NCBI GenBank assembly: GCA_033439295.1
Contig: JAVTLE010000014.1
Location: 3,224,001-3,288,000, forward strand
DNA: 64,000 nucleotides
Origin: Deuterostichococcus epilithicus
Taxonomy: Eukaryota; Chlorophyta; Trebouxiophyceae; Prasiolales; Stichococcaceae
Direction: 5' to 3'
Shown here: positions 1-13,700 of the stretch, one piece after another
Position numbering within the stretch: position 1 is the stretch's first letter
Layout: each line of letters begins with the position of its first letter
The notes under the pieces: generated by a model
The model's input: the letters and a program-made list of their open reading frames with translations, nothing else
What the model was told of the DNA's origin: nothing
Database searches by the model: none
Translations under genes and position numbers: made by a program

Positions 1-124
1 TGCCGGTGGTCTAGCAGGCTTGCAGGCGCTGCATGGCTTCTGGGCGCTGCATGGCATATGGAGCACCGAATGGCGGACGCCTCTAGGCGCCAGACTGTCG
101 CTGAACCATGTCTCTACACCGCAG

Positions 125-1277
125 GCGTTTCTGCGCACGGACGACGAGAACCACCGGGTGGTGCAGCCGCGGCACGCGCGCGCCTACTTCTCGGCGTGCA
201 AGGAGGTGCAGTCCATGCCGGCGGCCGCGGGCATCTACAAGGACTGCTTCGGCGCGGACGGCGCCGAGACCGCCAAGCTGGAGGGGCACTTCCACCTGAC
301 GCCCTACGCCCAGTTCCCCTCCAGGTGGGGCGGTTCTCTGGGTTTCGTGTGGGATCTGCCGCGCCGGGCGCCGGGCGCCTTGGGTTCAGACACAGAACGC
401 CGAGCGGTAAGGCCCTGCGGCAGGCCCTGCAGCAGGCCTGTGCGTCCCTGTGCAGGGCAACGTCCGACCAAGGTCCCATCAGGCGAGCTGCCACTGCGCC
501 CTTTCCGCCCGGCGCCACATGTTGGCTGCACCGGCAGTGAATCCGGAACCTCAAGTGTGCTTTGCTGCAGTCATGGTCCCTGGTTCAATCGGTGCCTTGC
601 TAGCATCTTGCAGAACGTTTGGCACATGCGCTGACAGTTTGAGCAGCCGCCCATGGTCCTTTGTGTCCAAAGAGAGATGGGAAGAGGGAGAAGGAGAGGG
701 GGAGGGGGAGGGGCCTTATACAAAATTGAGTGCGTCTTCATTAAAAAACAGCAGGACTGAAGCGCTCAGCCTGATTCTGTGTAGATACGACAGCCCGGCG
801 TGGAAGCCAGCATACCTTGGCGACCGGCCCTGGCGGGCGCAGGGCTCCAGCAAGCGCTACTCCGTGTGGCACATCAAGTGGCACTCGGGGCTGATTGCCA
901 ACCTGCGCGACCGCGCCGCCTGGTACCGGTGAGCTGCCTTCCATTGAAGCATTTCCGATCAATCCTTCAGCCCTGTCGTTGCTGAGGTTTCTGCCTCAAA
1001 TCGAACTTACAGCCGGTCACGCCTGATCCATGTCAGCAACGAGCGCTGTCGACGCGCCAGAGCTTGCTGAGTCGGCTGGCCGGGCGCTCGCAGGGGCGAC
1101 TGCACTTACGAATTCCAGGCGATGCAGCGGTGCACACCGCGGCACGCCGAGTGGCGGCAGGCCATCGAGGCGTTCGGCGTGGTGGCGGGCGGCGGCACCG
1201 TCGAGGCCACCGTGCCATGCACGAACGGAACGGTCAGGGAGCATGCCACCAGCAGCCGCGCCACCGGCCTGGGCTAG
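125..1277 (+). CDS. Unrecognised protein, C-terminal part (5' end outside window)
   Basis: Three exons join in phase: 125-324, 785-928 and 1094-1277, with cag/tag acceptors and gtggg/gtgagc donors. They end at TAG 1275-1277. The visible ~175 residues are rich in aromatics and Cys. They include a stretch reading EGHFHLTPYAQFPSR, a Trp/His-rich stretch (YSVWHIKWHSG) and a later DCTYEFQAMQRC with two Cys. This looks like a lumenal or secreted domain, but I cannot name the family. Frame 3 around 20-120 may be upstream intron. Confidence is good that this is coding and low on any function. Confidence 0.6.
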
Positions 1278-1774
1278 CACGTTTAGTGTCTTGCTGGTGT
1301 CAGAACAAGGAACATTAGAACAAGGAACATGATAGATGCATGGTATGCAGTGGCACGCTTTTGTTCTGTTGAAGTTGATGAAGCATGAAATGTCCATCAA
1401 GGTTGCATTTCCACATGTCGCGTGTGCCGCTGCCGACAAGCTGCAACATGAACTGGAAAGAGAACGAGCGAGCCTCAACTGCGCTGTTGTTTTGCCGCGT
1501 GTTGTGAAGGCCCACCACAGCCAGCCAACTTCAATATCGCTGTGCTCAGATGGAATGTTGGTGGAAGATCTCAATTAGGAAATGTCACTCGATAGTCTGT
1601 GACCGATCGACCATGGAGAGATATTCATAATCAAACGCAGAGCACGCTATATCTCATTCTTCGCAGCGCTCAAATAATTGTCGTCTTGTGCAGCAGAGCA
1701 GAGTTGTCAGAGCTCGGACCGCGGCGCTACAAACATTCAAACAGCGTGTCGTGGGTGCGGATGGTTCCGAAAAC
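1278..1774. other. Intergenic, 3'UTR and VPS8 promoter side
   Basis: No supported exon. The short open frames here do not agree with splice sites or with neighbouring phases. The stretch is more AT-rich than the flanking exons. A clear TATA box was not found. Confidence 0.5.
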
Positions 1775-4700
1775 ATGGCAACTGTCGACGAGCTGCTCGA
1801 CGATCTGCTGACCAGTGACGACGAGGTGAGCTGCAAGCAAGCTTACTTGAGGTTTTGGGCAATGTGCGTGGCCTCGTTGAATCTGACGCCTGGAAATCAA
1901 CTGATGGTGCACAGGACAGCAGCGCTGGACCGGCGCAACCCGACAGTTCAAATGCTGCTGCCCTTGAAGAAGGTGGGTGCATCACAGCAATCATGATTGA
2001 CGGGCTGCAAGCCGACAGAATGTGTCAATGAGTGCTGACCCCGCCCGCAGCGAGTTGACCGTTGGATGTTGCCGCGTGCACAGACTGTGGCAATGAGCTT
2101 GCCGCAAAGGCACCAGCTGCTGCTTCAAGCCCGCGTGAAAGAACACCGGCGGACGGTGCTGAGGTAGCGCAGCTTGGCACACGTGCCGATGCCGCCACGG
2201 CAGCAGACAGCGCAGCAGGACCAACAGCACTGGACCAGCCAGGCGGATCCCATCATTCCAGTTTGGCAGCAGAGGAGCTGACAGACGGGACTGCACCTGG
2301 CGCTGGAGCCACTGCTTTCAGCGAAACAGCTGAGCCGCAGGCGGAGTCGCCGCAGCACATCGTCCTGAGCGATCCGGCACCGTTCAGAGCGGATGCCACA
2401 TCCGCAGCTGCTGCGCCGCCAGCACCGCACACCGCGCGGTGGCCAGCGGCTTCAGACGAGGCGCAGCCCTCCGGTGGTGCCGTCACAGTCAGCGTGCCAA
2501 CGCAAGCGGCGGCAGAGCCAAAGCCCGCTGAGAGTGCCGCCGCGCTATCAGCCGACTCTCTGCGCGGCGATGGCCTTGCAGCTGGCGCCGGGCAGCCTGC
2601 AGACAGGCAAGCAGCTGGCGCCCTGCAGGCAGCTGGGTCGCTCGAGGCAGAGCTACCGGCCAGCCCGGCAGCGGTCACAGCAGCGTCGCTGGCCGCTGCA
2701 GCGCCGCCCTCAGCCAAGCCGCTGCCAGAGGAGTTGGCAGAGCAGCATGCATTGCTCAGCCCCTTTGGCAGCCCGCAGCCAGCAGGGGACCCTGCCTCAG
2801 CACACGTTGCAGCAGGCGACCAGCTGCCGGGCGGCTGGGGGGCGCCTGCGGATGTTGTGCAGCAGGATGCCAGTGGTGCTGCCACGCCGCGGCTGCCTCG
2901 CCTTTCTGCCACTGGCCATGGGCAGCAGCAAGAGCCAGCAGAGGCTGATGACGGCTCCTCACAGCCAGGTGATGCAGGGCACAGATAACACGCTGTTGAC
3001 CCTGGCTCTGACTGTGCATGTGCATTTGGAGGGGGATTGCTATGCATTGGCAGGCTGTGGGCGCTTCCACTGCCTCATTTGTCTGGCAGCCCTTGCAGAC
3101 CTGTGACGCCCAGCCACACAGACGCCAACACAAGGTCGTCATGTCCGCAGGGTCTCCAGACAGCCTGGGGGGTGGCCTCAGCGACTTCAGCGAAGAGGAT
3201 GACGAGCCTGTTTCGACTGCGGGCCTGGGAGCTGGTGAGCCCCGAGCCCCTACCAACCCACAAATGCCATGTCAGGATCGCACTCTCAGACTCAGACCAC
3301 GATTCAGCTTGCATGCAGTGGCAGCACATTTTTGAGACACGTCCTCCAGGCTGCGACAGTCGTTGACGCCTCCAGCTTTTGATTCATGCAGAGCCTGAAG
3401 CCGGGAGTGCTGCTCCTGCTGTAGCGGAGGCAGACTCTGAGCTGTCGTCGTTGGGTAGCTTGGGCAGCCTGGGCCTGGACGACGGCGACGTTGCCATGCC
3501 AGCGACAGTTGGTGCGGGCAGCTGTCTGAGTCAGCCTGCTGAAATGCCTCGTCTGCAGAACTTAGCTGTCGGGCAGCTCCAGGCAGCTTTGTCATCACCG
3601 AAAATACTCATAATTGCTGTTTCGCAAGTTGCTGTCGTGATAAAGGTGTGTTTGCCGCAGGCCAGTTGGCGCCTCAGGCGCTTCCGGAGCAGCCGCTGGC
3701 GGCCAGCGCCTCGTTGTCATCGCTCAGCTCGGTGTCCACGCCATCAGAGGACGGTTTGGATGCCGGCAGCTCGCTTGGTGCAGCGCCAGACCAGCCGCTG
3801 GCGGCTTCAGTGAGCATGGTTTCGGTGACGCCTACACCGACAGCAACAGACCAGCTGCTGCCGCTGCCGGCAAACGTGCAGCCTCGGCCGGCGGTCGCGG
3901 CTGATCACGTGCAACCGCATGGGGCGTCAGGCACGGCACTCAGCCCGGGCAGTATGGCACTGCACACAGCGGGCGCGCTGCCGGGTCGTGGCGGCACTCC
4001 CCTGGAGTTACACTTGGAGGGTCAAGTCTCCGGAAGCTCAGGCCTCGTTGTATCTTCACCGCCGCACCAGCAGCTGCAGACAGCACAGCCCACGCAGCAC
4101 GACACGCCGACCGCCCGCCAGGCTTGGGATGCAGCGGACACTCCGATGTCGCCTCGAGCGCAGCCAGATGGCAGCGCAGGTGCAGCCAATGACAGCCGGA
4201 GCCCAGACAGAGCGTTGCCGCAGGCTGCGCAGCTGCAGCTGCCTCACGTCCAGCAGGCTCATGAGGCGGCGCTGGCGCAGGCAGAAGCCCTGGAGCGTGC
4301 CCTGCTGACAGGTGAGCATGTGTCGCTCTCTGCAATCAATGGCAACGACCCTCTCTGCATCCATGGGCACCCGCCTGCTGGTCCCACAACAGCTGCCTGC
4401 CGCTGACAATGGAGGGACATGCTCCACTGCTCCACTGCTCTCCTGCAATGTCCCTGAAGACCGACTGCCTGTGCACAGGCCCGCAGCAGCCGACAGCTGT
4501 CGATGATGCCAGTCGGAGGGCGGGCCTGCAGGCGCGCATTGCCCAGATCAAGACGCCCTGGCCCCCCAAAGGACGCCCTGACCAAAATGGCAACATCGTT
4601 GGCGGCAGCTTGCTCGTCCGCATCGACCGGGCGTCAGCGCTCGACAGCCATGCGACGAATCCACAGCGCAAGGTGAGCGCTGCATGATGGGGCCGCCATG

Positions 4701-7700
4701 CTGTCCTCGACCAGCTGATCAAGGCGCGCTTGGCACGCAGCGCATGCACCCATCATCGGCCGTGCACAGCCGTGTGTCGCGGCTGGCGCTAACGTGGCCC
4801 AGCGTCGTGCTACTCCCGGTGGCGAAAAGCTCGACCTATCTGAGAGTGCTAGGAAATGCTGCAGGCGTTCACTCGCCAATCAGTCTTTGATACTATATAT
4901 TCAGTGTCATGTTGGAACTTGGATCAAAAGGCATTTAGACATGAAAATTGCTGTCCCTTGCAGGTGCCCGGCGTCAAGACAGCGGTGGCGTCACTGCACG
5001 GCTTCATTGCCGTGGGATGGTCCTCCGGCATCGTCAGCCTGCAAATGCCCTGGGCGTCAGCCGCTTCCGACGGCGGCACCATGAGGTGAGGCTGCCCTCG
5101 TCTCTGGTGCAAAAACGCCTGGTGACGACACACCGGCATCGAGCACACGACTCAACCACCTATTGTCCATGCCTATCTGCACTAATCACAGCATGTTCGA
5201 AAGCACATGTCAGCGCATGGTAACCTGGCATCACAGCCTGTTTCATTGCCGAGGGTAGGCCCGTCACTTACCGTGTGCCGTACCTCTCAGGTCCACGCGG
5301 GTGATGGTGCTGGGGGAGGCGCGCCCCGGGGAGGAGGCGGCGGTGTCGGCGCTGGCGTTCAATGCGCAGGGCAGCATGCTGCTGGCGGCGCACGCCAACG
5401 GCGACGTCGTGCTGTGGGAGTGGCACCGCTCTGCCTGGGAGCCCGTCAAGACCATCCGAGGTGCGACAACAGCATCTGCAGCAGGTCAATGTGGAGCGGG
5501 GACCCTCAGCACTCCTGTTCCGCACTAGGCCATCTGCTTTGGATAGCATCAGTGCCAGATGCATGCAACAGCTGGGGACTCCAGTGAACCGTGCTGTTTT
5601 ACAACGCTCCGAAAGGGTACCTTGCAGACACCCGACACCTGGCGTCTTGCAGACGCGCATGTGTCGGCGGTGTCGGCGTGCGCCTTCCTGGACGAGCCCT
5701 CGCTGGCGGCGCTGACGGCAGACGCGCGCGGGCGGCTGGTCTTCCATAACGTCTCGGCCTACCTCAGCCTGATGGGTGCGTCCCACCGGATCTGCTACCG
5801 CGTGTCTTGAGGTCGCGCTGATGGCGACCTCGCCATTGTCTGCTCTTTCTTGCTGTTCCCAGAGACTGCAGCTGGCCCGCCCCAAGAGCATGCCTCATGA
5901 GCGACCGGGCTGCGGGACCTACGCATCCCTGGGTCGTTCATGTGCAGGCCGCCTCACAAAGGGCGCAGCGCCTGTTGTGCTGCTGGACGGCCGGTCGCTG
6001 GGGCCCATCTGCACGCTGACAACGCTGACTCACATGCAGCCGGCGGCGGCCAGCCAGGTGAAATCTTTGCACTGCGCTGTCGCCAGCATCAATCGTGCAT
6101 TCCCGTCACCGCTGGCCTCAGACAGGTGACGGCTTGTTACCACGTCGCTTGGCAAACTCGACAGGCTCCCAGCTGCTCCATCGTCTCAACTGCCACCCTG
6201 AAGCTTGGCAACCTCAACATGCTCCCAGCCACTCCATCATGTTGCCACCCCGATGCACAGCATGGGCTATCCACTGGCTCGGCTGCTGATGTTGCGCACT
6301 GGTTGCGCAGGAGCCCGCAGCCGGCGAGCCGCTGGTGCTGGTCGGCGGGCCGAAGGCCATCTACGTGTGCAGCGTGCTGCCGGAGGGACGGCTGTCCATC
6401 CTGCAGACGCTCGCGCGGCCGCCGGACGCGCCACGAGGCTGCCTGCCCTACATGTCCTGGCACCTGAAGCCGTCAAAGCCGGGCGTCCAAGGTGCCTTTG
6501 CCATCGCGCGGAATGCGATATCCACGATGTTCTGCCGTACACCGCTTGCCGCTCGGGCTGGTAGGGTGAGGGACGGTTATGATGGTCGGTGGGTGTGCCG
6601 ACTGCCGAAGCTCCTGCCCTACCCATCACCTGCACGCCTGCCATTGAACACATGAAGGCGGGTCGCGCAGGCACTGCTAAGAACTTCGTGGTGGCGGCCT
6701 TGGCCATGGCCTGGGACACGCGCATTGTGCTAGTGGATGTCCCAGTGCGCGCAGCCCCAACCTTGCAGGTGCGAAAACCCTTTCCAGCCAGTCGACCTGA
6801 CACCAAACTCTGGAGCGCAAGCCCGACTCTGTTGCCGCATTGCGAATGCCAGACCCGCTTTGCGCTGCCCCCAGAGGGCTCCTCAGGATACGTGCCGGAC
6901 AGGGTATGCACCTGAGAAGCAGCCGTGATGCCGAGGCCAGGCTCCGCATGCGCCTGACGCATCCATCGTCCCCGCAGGGCCGGGCGCCGGACGCAGGCGG
7001 AGGGGAGGAAACCCTGCTGCGATCCGTCATGGGCCTGCGGGCCAAGCTGCCCGACGCCGCTGGGCTCAGCGGCGGCGGCGGGGGCGCCCCTGCCGACGCG
7101 GCGGCTGCCGCGGCGCCGCCGCCGCCGCTGCCGCCCGCGCGGATGGTGCACATGTGGTCGGCCTGCGCACCGGTGGTGGGCGTCGCCTGGCTGGCGGCGC
7201 GGCGGCTGGCCATCGTGACCGGCGATACTGCGGGCGCTACTCTGCGCCTGTACTCTGGGCCAGGTGATTGTCGCTCGTGGCAGACGGTTGGACTTATCAG
7301 AGGACCACTCGTCTTAAGATGTGTCAAATGTGTTAGCAGTATGCCAATGTGTAACCGCTGCTTATTATCGAGCACACCGTCATAGAGCATGATGCGCCCC
7401 GCGCACAGCTGCCTGCATTGAGGAATAACAAAAGCACTGGGATGGGTGACCTGCTGCTGCTGGCCTGCGCAGACCAAGTGCTGGAGACGGCGCAGCTGCA
7501 GGAGCCACTGGCGGGGCGCGAGCTCACTTTCGGGCCCGGCGCCGCCCCACAGATGGTGTTCCACAGCGCGCTGTCAGCCCGCGGCGGCCGCATCTGCCTG
7601 CTGTGCGCTTCGGGTGCGTCCACGGTGCTGAGAGTGTCGAGTGCAACAGCAGATCTGAGGCGTGCACTGCCTGCGAGACGAGCATCCCTCCGCTGCCAAG

Positions 7701-10700
7701 GGCAGTCCTGTCAGCGGGTGGCTCTTGACTCGCATACTGGCATGAGGGAGATCAGCTCTGCAGCGCATGCTGACGAGGGATTGGCGTGCAGGCGTGCGGC
7801 TGGCGCGGCAGATGGCGTGGCCGGACCGCGTGGGCACGCTGTGCGTGCTGGGGCTGTGGCCGCTCGCCCTGGACCTGGCGCTGCAGGTGGCCAGTGCTGC
7901 CCGAGTTTTAGAATGTCACATGCACACGATTGTCATACCAGCTGCAGATTGGCACGATGGGACGCCGACTTTGGAACACCTGAAGCAAGCAGTGTGCCCA
8001 GCCCGTTCCAGTCAGTCGTCCCTGCATCAAGGAACCTGACTGAAACGTGAGCACAGTCAACTCGGTGAACTCAATGCGTGCAGTGGCACGCGGCCGCCGC
8101 GGCGGAGGGTACCGCCGCCGCAGCCGCCCAGGCGGCGGGGGGCCTCATGAAGGCGCTGCAGGGGCATGTGGACGCCGTGCTGGCGGCCGGCTCGCTGCCG
8201 GATGCCGACCCCGCTGAGACGACCCAGCAGGTATTGCTGTGTCACCGTCACCGCCCAAGGCTGTGTCCAATCATAACTGCAAGGCAGCGTCCAAGCAGTC
8301 GTCAGGAGGCGACGGCTCACCGCAGATGGAATCTCCCTTCATGGCCGCATCAAGTCAGCACTTGTCCTCCAAGGCCTGCCAGCCGGGCTCCACACTTCAG
8401 CGCTGTCTCTTGCCGCTGCACCGCTGCTGGCGGCTGCCCCGCACACAAATCCCAGCCTCGGCTCGCACCGCTGCGCCCGCAGTCGGAGGCGGCGGCGGGC
8501 GTCGCGATCCAGGCGTGCGTGCTGGCAGGGCGTCCGGAGGTGCTGTGGGGCGACATCTTCCCGTGCTTCCAGGCGTACGATGCCGTCGACGCCTTCCTGG
8601 CGCAGCTGCAGCCCGCCATCCTGGCGGACGAGGTCCCCAGCCCCGCGCCCGAGGTCGTCCAGGTGCGAGATTGTCTCTGGGGCTCCCAAGGGCTTGGCAG
8701 CGCAAGCGCGCAGGACGCGCCGCCTCTCTTGCATGCCCGAGAACCGTGCTCCAGCCGGCCGCTGCGTACGTCAGTAGGCACACTGCACAGACACCGGCCA
8801 CCGGGACCATGTCACACCCCATTCTGGGTCGGCAGCACAGCGGCAATGGGACGAGCGAGCCCAGACGCATGTGCCATCCTCGTGCATCCAGGCGCTCGTG
8901 GAGCACTGTGCGGCACAGGGCCGGCCGGAGCAGGTGGAGCGCTGCGTGCTGCACATGAACATCGCCTCCCTCGACTTCAGCCAGGCACGTCCCGAGAGAT
9001 GCCGCTCTGCTGCTGCACACCGATATTGTCCTCTTTTCTCCTGACTGGCGCTTGTGTTCGGCGGCGGGCGACAGTGCAAGGCAGGGGCCGCCTACCTTCC
9101 GTACGCCCATCACTGACTTCCGAGCGCCCTGTTCTGCTCACTTAGCAAGGCGCAGCGCTTGCCGTTTTTGTGCTGCAGGTGGTGAAGCTGTGCCGCACGC
9201 ATCGCCTGCACAGCGCACTCATCTACGTCCTGACCCGGGGCCTGGACGACTATGTTGCGCCCGCCATCGAGCTGCTGCTGGCGCTGGCCGACACATCGTG
9301 TGCGCCAAAAACCGTGTCCGGCGGCGCCAACACGGCGGCGGCGGCGGCGGGCGATGCGGCTGCGCATACCACGGGCTTCAAGCTGTTGGTGTACCTGCGA
9401 TGCTGCCTGCGGCAGCAAGCCTTCCCGCCGGGCGCGGGGCCGCTGCCGCCGGGCAAGGCCAGCATCGTTAAGGCCGGCGTGCTGGGTGCGTTGGCCTGCG
9501 GCATGCTCTGCACACCCATGGTCCTTTCGTCGTCTTTTCGTTCGACACCCCTCATGGCCTTTCCAAAATGCCTTACAGTCCTCCAGCGTGCAACTGTGTG
9601 GGAGGGGGTGCAGGCCGCCACTCAGCTGCTGCCATCTTGTGCCAAGTGCAGGGCTGCTGCTGTACGCAACGCCTGAGACGATGCTGCGCATGTGGCGGAG
9701 CCTTGGCGGCGTGCTCACCAACTTGTCGCCCACGCAGCTGGACCAGGCACTGCCAGGTGCACTGCGAGACTGCAGCATCAGTCATGATCGCCTGTGACTG
9801 CGCAGATCTGCAAGCCGCATTCTGATTGCGGAGCTGCATCCGCACGATGCTCAGTGCTGGCAATCGCAGCCTGGTGTGGTGCCTGCCAGGGAGACACGTC
9901 AGCACATGAACACAGTCGTCCATCGGTGGCGCAGGCCCGCACGCGGCGCTGCGGCTGGCGGTGGCAGTCGACGCAGCAGCAGCGCTGTCTGTGCTGCAGG
10001 AGGGTCTGGTGGGCTGGGACGCCCTGGACTCTGACCTGATGGATTCGGCAGCCTCGTGCGTGGCGGTGCCGGCCAAGGGCGGCCCCGCCCGCTCCGCCAC
10101 CCAGGTGGAGGCCGATCGGCGGCTGGCTTTCCTTCGCTGACTTTGCTGATGCAAGCCCCGAGGGGGCTCCCGTGCTGAAGCAAGAAACCGACGCTCCGCC
10201 GGTAACCTGAGGCCAGCCTGGTCTTTGTCAGCAGCAGCTACAGTACTGAAGGGGTCCATGAGGCTGCCTGCGCTCGACGCGCCACAGCGACCAGCCAACA
10301 GGCATTCCCTCTTGCTGCCAGGCGGTGGTGGATGCGGTGGCAGCGTTGCTGGACGCAGGGGCCTTCCAGCCGTCGCCGCCCGCCTCGCTACTGGACGAGG
10401 ACGCCCTTGGCGCCGGCGCCGGCGGCCCGACGGCATGGGCGCTCGACTTTCTGGCGACGCACCTTGGCGACGGGCGCGCAACCGCGGCACCCGCCACAGT
10501 CATGCAGGTGCTGACGCTTCAGTCGAATGATGCACATTAAAAGGCTCGAAAGCGGCTTTTTTACCGGCGGCGGACCATGGCCCAAGCCCCTATCCGCAAC
10601 ACGATGGCGCTCTATCAAATTGAATGAGTGGTAACCATTTGGCAACCCCGGCAGTTGTCTTGCATACTGAAAGGGGGGACCCTTACGGCTCGAAAGAGGC

Positions 10701-13700
10701 CTTCGTTTGGGCTGCGGACCATGGCCCGACCCCCACATGCCACACGACAGCGCTCTATAACATCCGAAAGAGGGGACCCATTCCTCTCTTTCGAAGGACC
10801 AGGCCCAAGTCCCCATGCGTCACACACAACGGTTCCCTAATACATTTGAAAGACTGGTCCCCATTCTAGCGACCCCAGTAGTAGTCTTGCACACTGAAAT
10901 GGGGCTCCCTTACAGCTCTAAAGAGACATTCTTTCGGGCGGCATACCAATGGCCCGAGCCCCATATAACACTAAGGTCGGGATCTCCCGACTCTTAGGCC
11001 CCCAACCACCTAGAAAGACACCGTGCTCATGGTCGATTTTCCACCGTGATCTGCCTCATGATCGAACTTCTGTTTCGTTCCGAGTTTAAAAGGGAAAACT
11101 TCGATCCTCACTCTTGGTGTACTTCGGTGCCTGGTGCAATCACTTGGGCGGCCCGCTGAGAACCGATGAGATTCAAGTACCATACTAAACCGGGAGGATG
11201 CCTACATGACTCTTTCAATTCCCAAAACTCGCCCTTCGCCTTTGAAAGGGCATTTCAATTGCCCAAAACTCGCCTTTCGCCTTTGAAAGAGCCCTCCCTT
11301 CTGCAGCCCCCCAATCTTCCGACTACCGTGGCAGTTCTACAGCCTGATTGGCTGCCCCCTTCTAGCTTGATTGGAGGCTTCTCTCGGTCCCTCATGAGAT
11401 CGTGGACGTCGACTGACGCTCAGCACAGGAATATGTGTTTCAGCTCCTGTCAACCTGCCAGCGATGTGCCCATTGTATCTGGTTCGCAGGCAGGATATGC
11501 CTGCTGCCCCATTGAAACGCCCTCTTGCCCTCTGCAGGTCCTTGGATACCTGGCGGCTGGGCCCTGGCTGCCGGGCCACGCAGCGCCGGCCGCAGAGCTA
11601 CGGGAGCAGCGCTTCATCAGCGTTGTCAAGCACGCCAGCACGCACGCGCCTGACGGCGCAGCCCGCCTCGGGTGAGCCGACTGCATTGGCATCATGCCAC
11701 CTGACCCGCAGGCCTTCGTATCAGCTGTTCCTCAGAGCTGGGGTCTCGTCAGATGCAATCAAGTGCGACTTGCGCCGAATGCTGCTCATAGGAGTGCTGG
11801 TAGCAGCAAACTTGCGACCTCATCCAGCCCTGACGAGTGCCTCTATGAGCTTGTTGTGACCGCATTCTGGTATAGTCAATGCCAGTCCATCGCTTCGCAG
11901 CTGTGAGCACCCTCATCTCGGGTCGCTGCTGCTCGCAGGCGGGAGGAGATGGCGCGGGTGCAGGCGCTGGCGCTGGGTGGGAACTTTTTGCGCGCGGAGG
12001 CGGAGACGTTGCACCAGGCTGGTGACTACGGGGCCGCCATCAACCGCCTGCTGCGCTCCCAGAGGTGCGCGACTGTACGGAGCAGGAGCCTCATCCATCG
12101 CTGCTTCACTCTGGGCGCCAGGCTCCTGCCCAGTAGCGGGGCTGAGCCACTGTCGTGTGCAGTGGAGCCCTGGACGGAAGCCTGAGCCTGCTGCTATGCT
12201 TCCTTGGAGCACCACCTCGGCAACTCCAACGAGCACCCTGGAATCTTTCTGGGCGCTGCAGCGAGCTCGCTGACCCAGGCGACTCTGCACCCCATCATGC
12301 AGGGGCGCGGCGGGGGCGGTGCGGTACATCGAGGACATGCTGGATGACACGGGCATGGGCTCCCCTCGGCGCGCAGGCGCCTTCCGCACCGCCGTCCTGC
12401 AGGTGCGCTTGGCTAGTTTGGTGTCGCTCGGGGCCTGAGGTTTGGTGCAGATTGTGGTGCCGGCATGTAGTGTTTTGCTGGCAGCAGCTGTGTTCCTGGC
12501 TGACCACGGGGGGTGTGTCGCCGCAGGCGATGCCGCGGCTGACGGCGGCAGATGCGGCGGCGGCGGCGGGTCTGGTCTTGCGGCGCATGCCGCGGGAGCA
12601 CGCCGCAATCGTGCACTCCCTGGGCCCGCAGCCCGAGCTGCAGTTCAGGTACCTCAAGGTGAGCTGCCCCTGCCGCCTTGCCATCTGCACTGCTGCACTC
12701 GTGCCTCTGCGGCATGACTGTGTGCCCCAGCACGGGCCTTGCAGTGAGTACAATTGCAGCAAATGCTATGCACATCTCTGCAGCTGCAAGCTTTTGCTAC
12801 CGAACCTGCTGCAAACAGCGAAACGCCTCCACAACAAGTCACACCCTGTTCGACGCGCGGCAGGGGGCGCTGGAGGTTGCGCAGAGCGGCAGCGAAGCCG
12901 GGGCCGGCCGGCCGGCGTCACAGGCGCTGGCGGCTCTGGACCGGGGCAGCGCCGGCACGGGCGGCGCCACTGGCACCGCAGCGGCGGCGGCGCACCATGC
13001 GCTGATGGCGCAGGAGGGCTGCTGCGAGCTGTATGTGCGGCTGCTGTGCCAGTACGAGCCGCGCGTGGTGCTGCCCTTCCTGCAGTCCCACTCCTCCTAC
13101 AGGTTGGTCAGGGTTGGCAACAGCCACGTCAACAGCTGCGACGATGCTTGTCTTGCCCTGTGTCTCGGCTCTTATCGGGTTGCCTGCAGCTGGTTGCGAG
13201 GCCGGTGGCACCAAGGCACCTCGCCATGTGACGCCATGCAGCTGTGCCGCGGGGCGATGGTGTGCGAGCCGCTGCTTCACCGCTGCATGCCCTCCAGACT
13301 TGCGCAAGTGTGTTCCCGGCTCGAATGTCACGCCAGCAGCTGGGGGGCGACCTGCTCGATCGCCAGAGCGGTGTCACTGCTGCCCATGCCTCCTGAGCGA
13401 GCCCCGCTGCTGAGGCGCGCAGGGTCAACGCGTGCATCGAGTGGTGCCGGGAGGCGGGGGTGCATGACGCGGAGGCCTACCTGCTGGAGCACTATCTGGG
13501 TGACTACGCGGCAGCGCTCCGCATCTGCCTGGCGCAGGTCGACCGGTGCGACAACTGCAGCCTGTTGTTCCCTGAAACGTTTGCTCACTACAGGAGGCAC
13601 AAACCTGACTCTTTGTTCGAGTCGGCAGAACAAAGCCATAGGTGGCAGCACGTAGTGGCGGAACAGCGATTCCGCGATGCATGGCGCAGTAGCTGACTGC

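Noticed and set aside
12145-12290. Extra VPS8 exon (frame SGALDGSLSLLLCFLG)
   Set aside because: No usable donor follows it, and the exons on either side (ending 12064, starting 12303) already join in phase.
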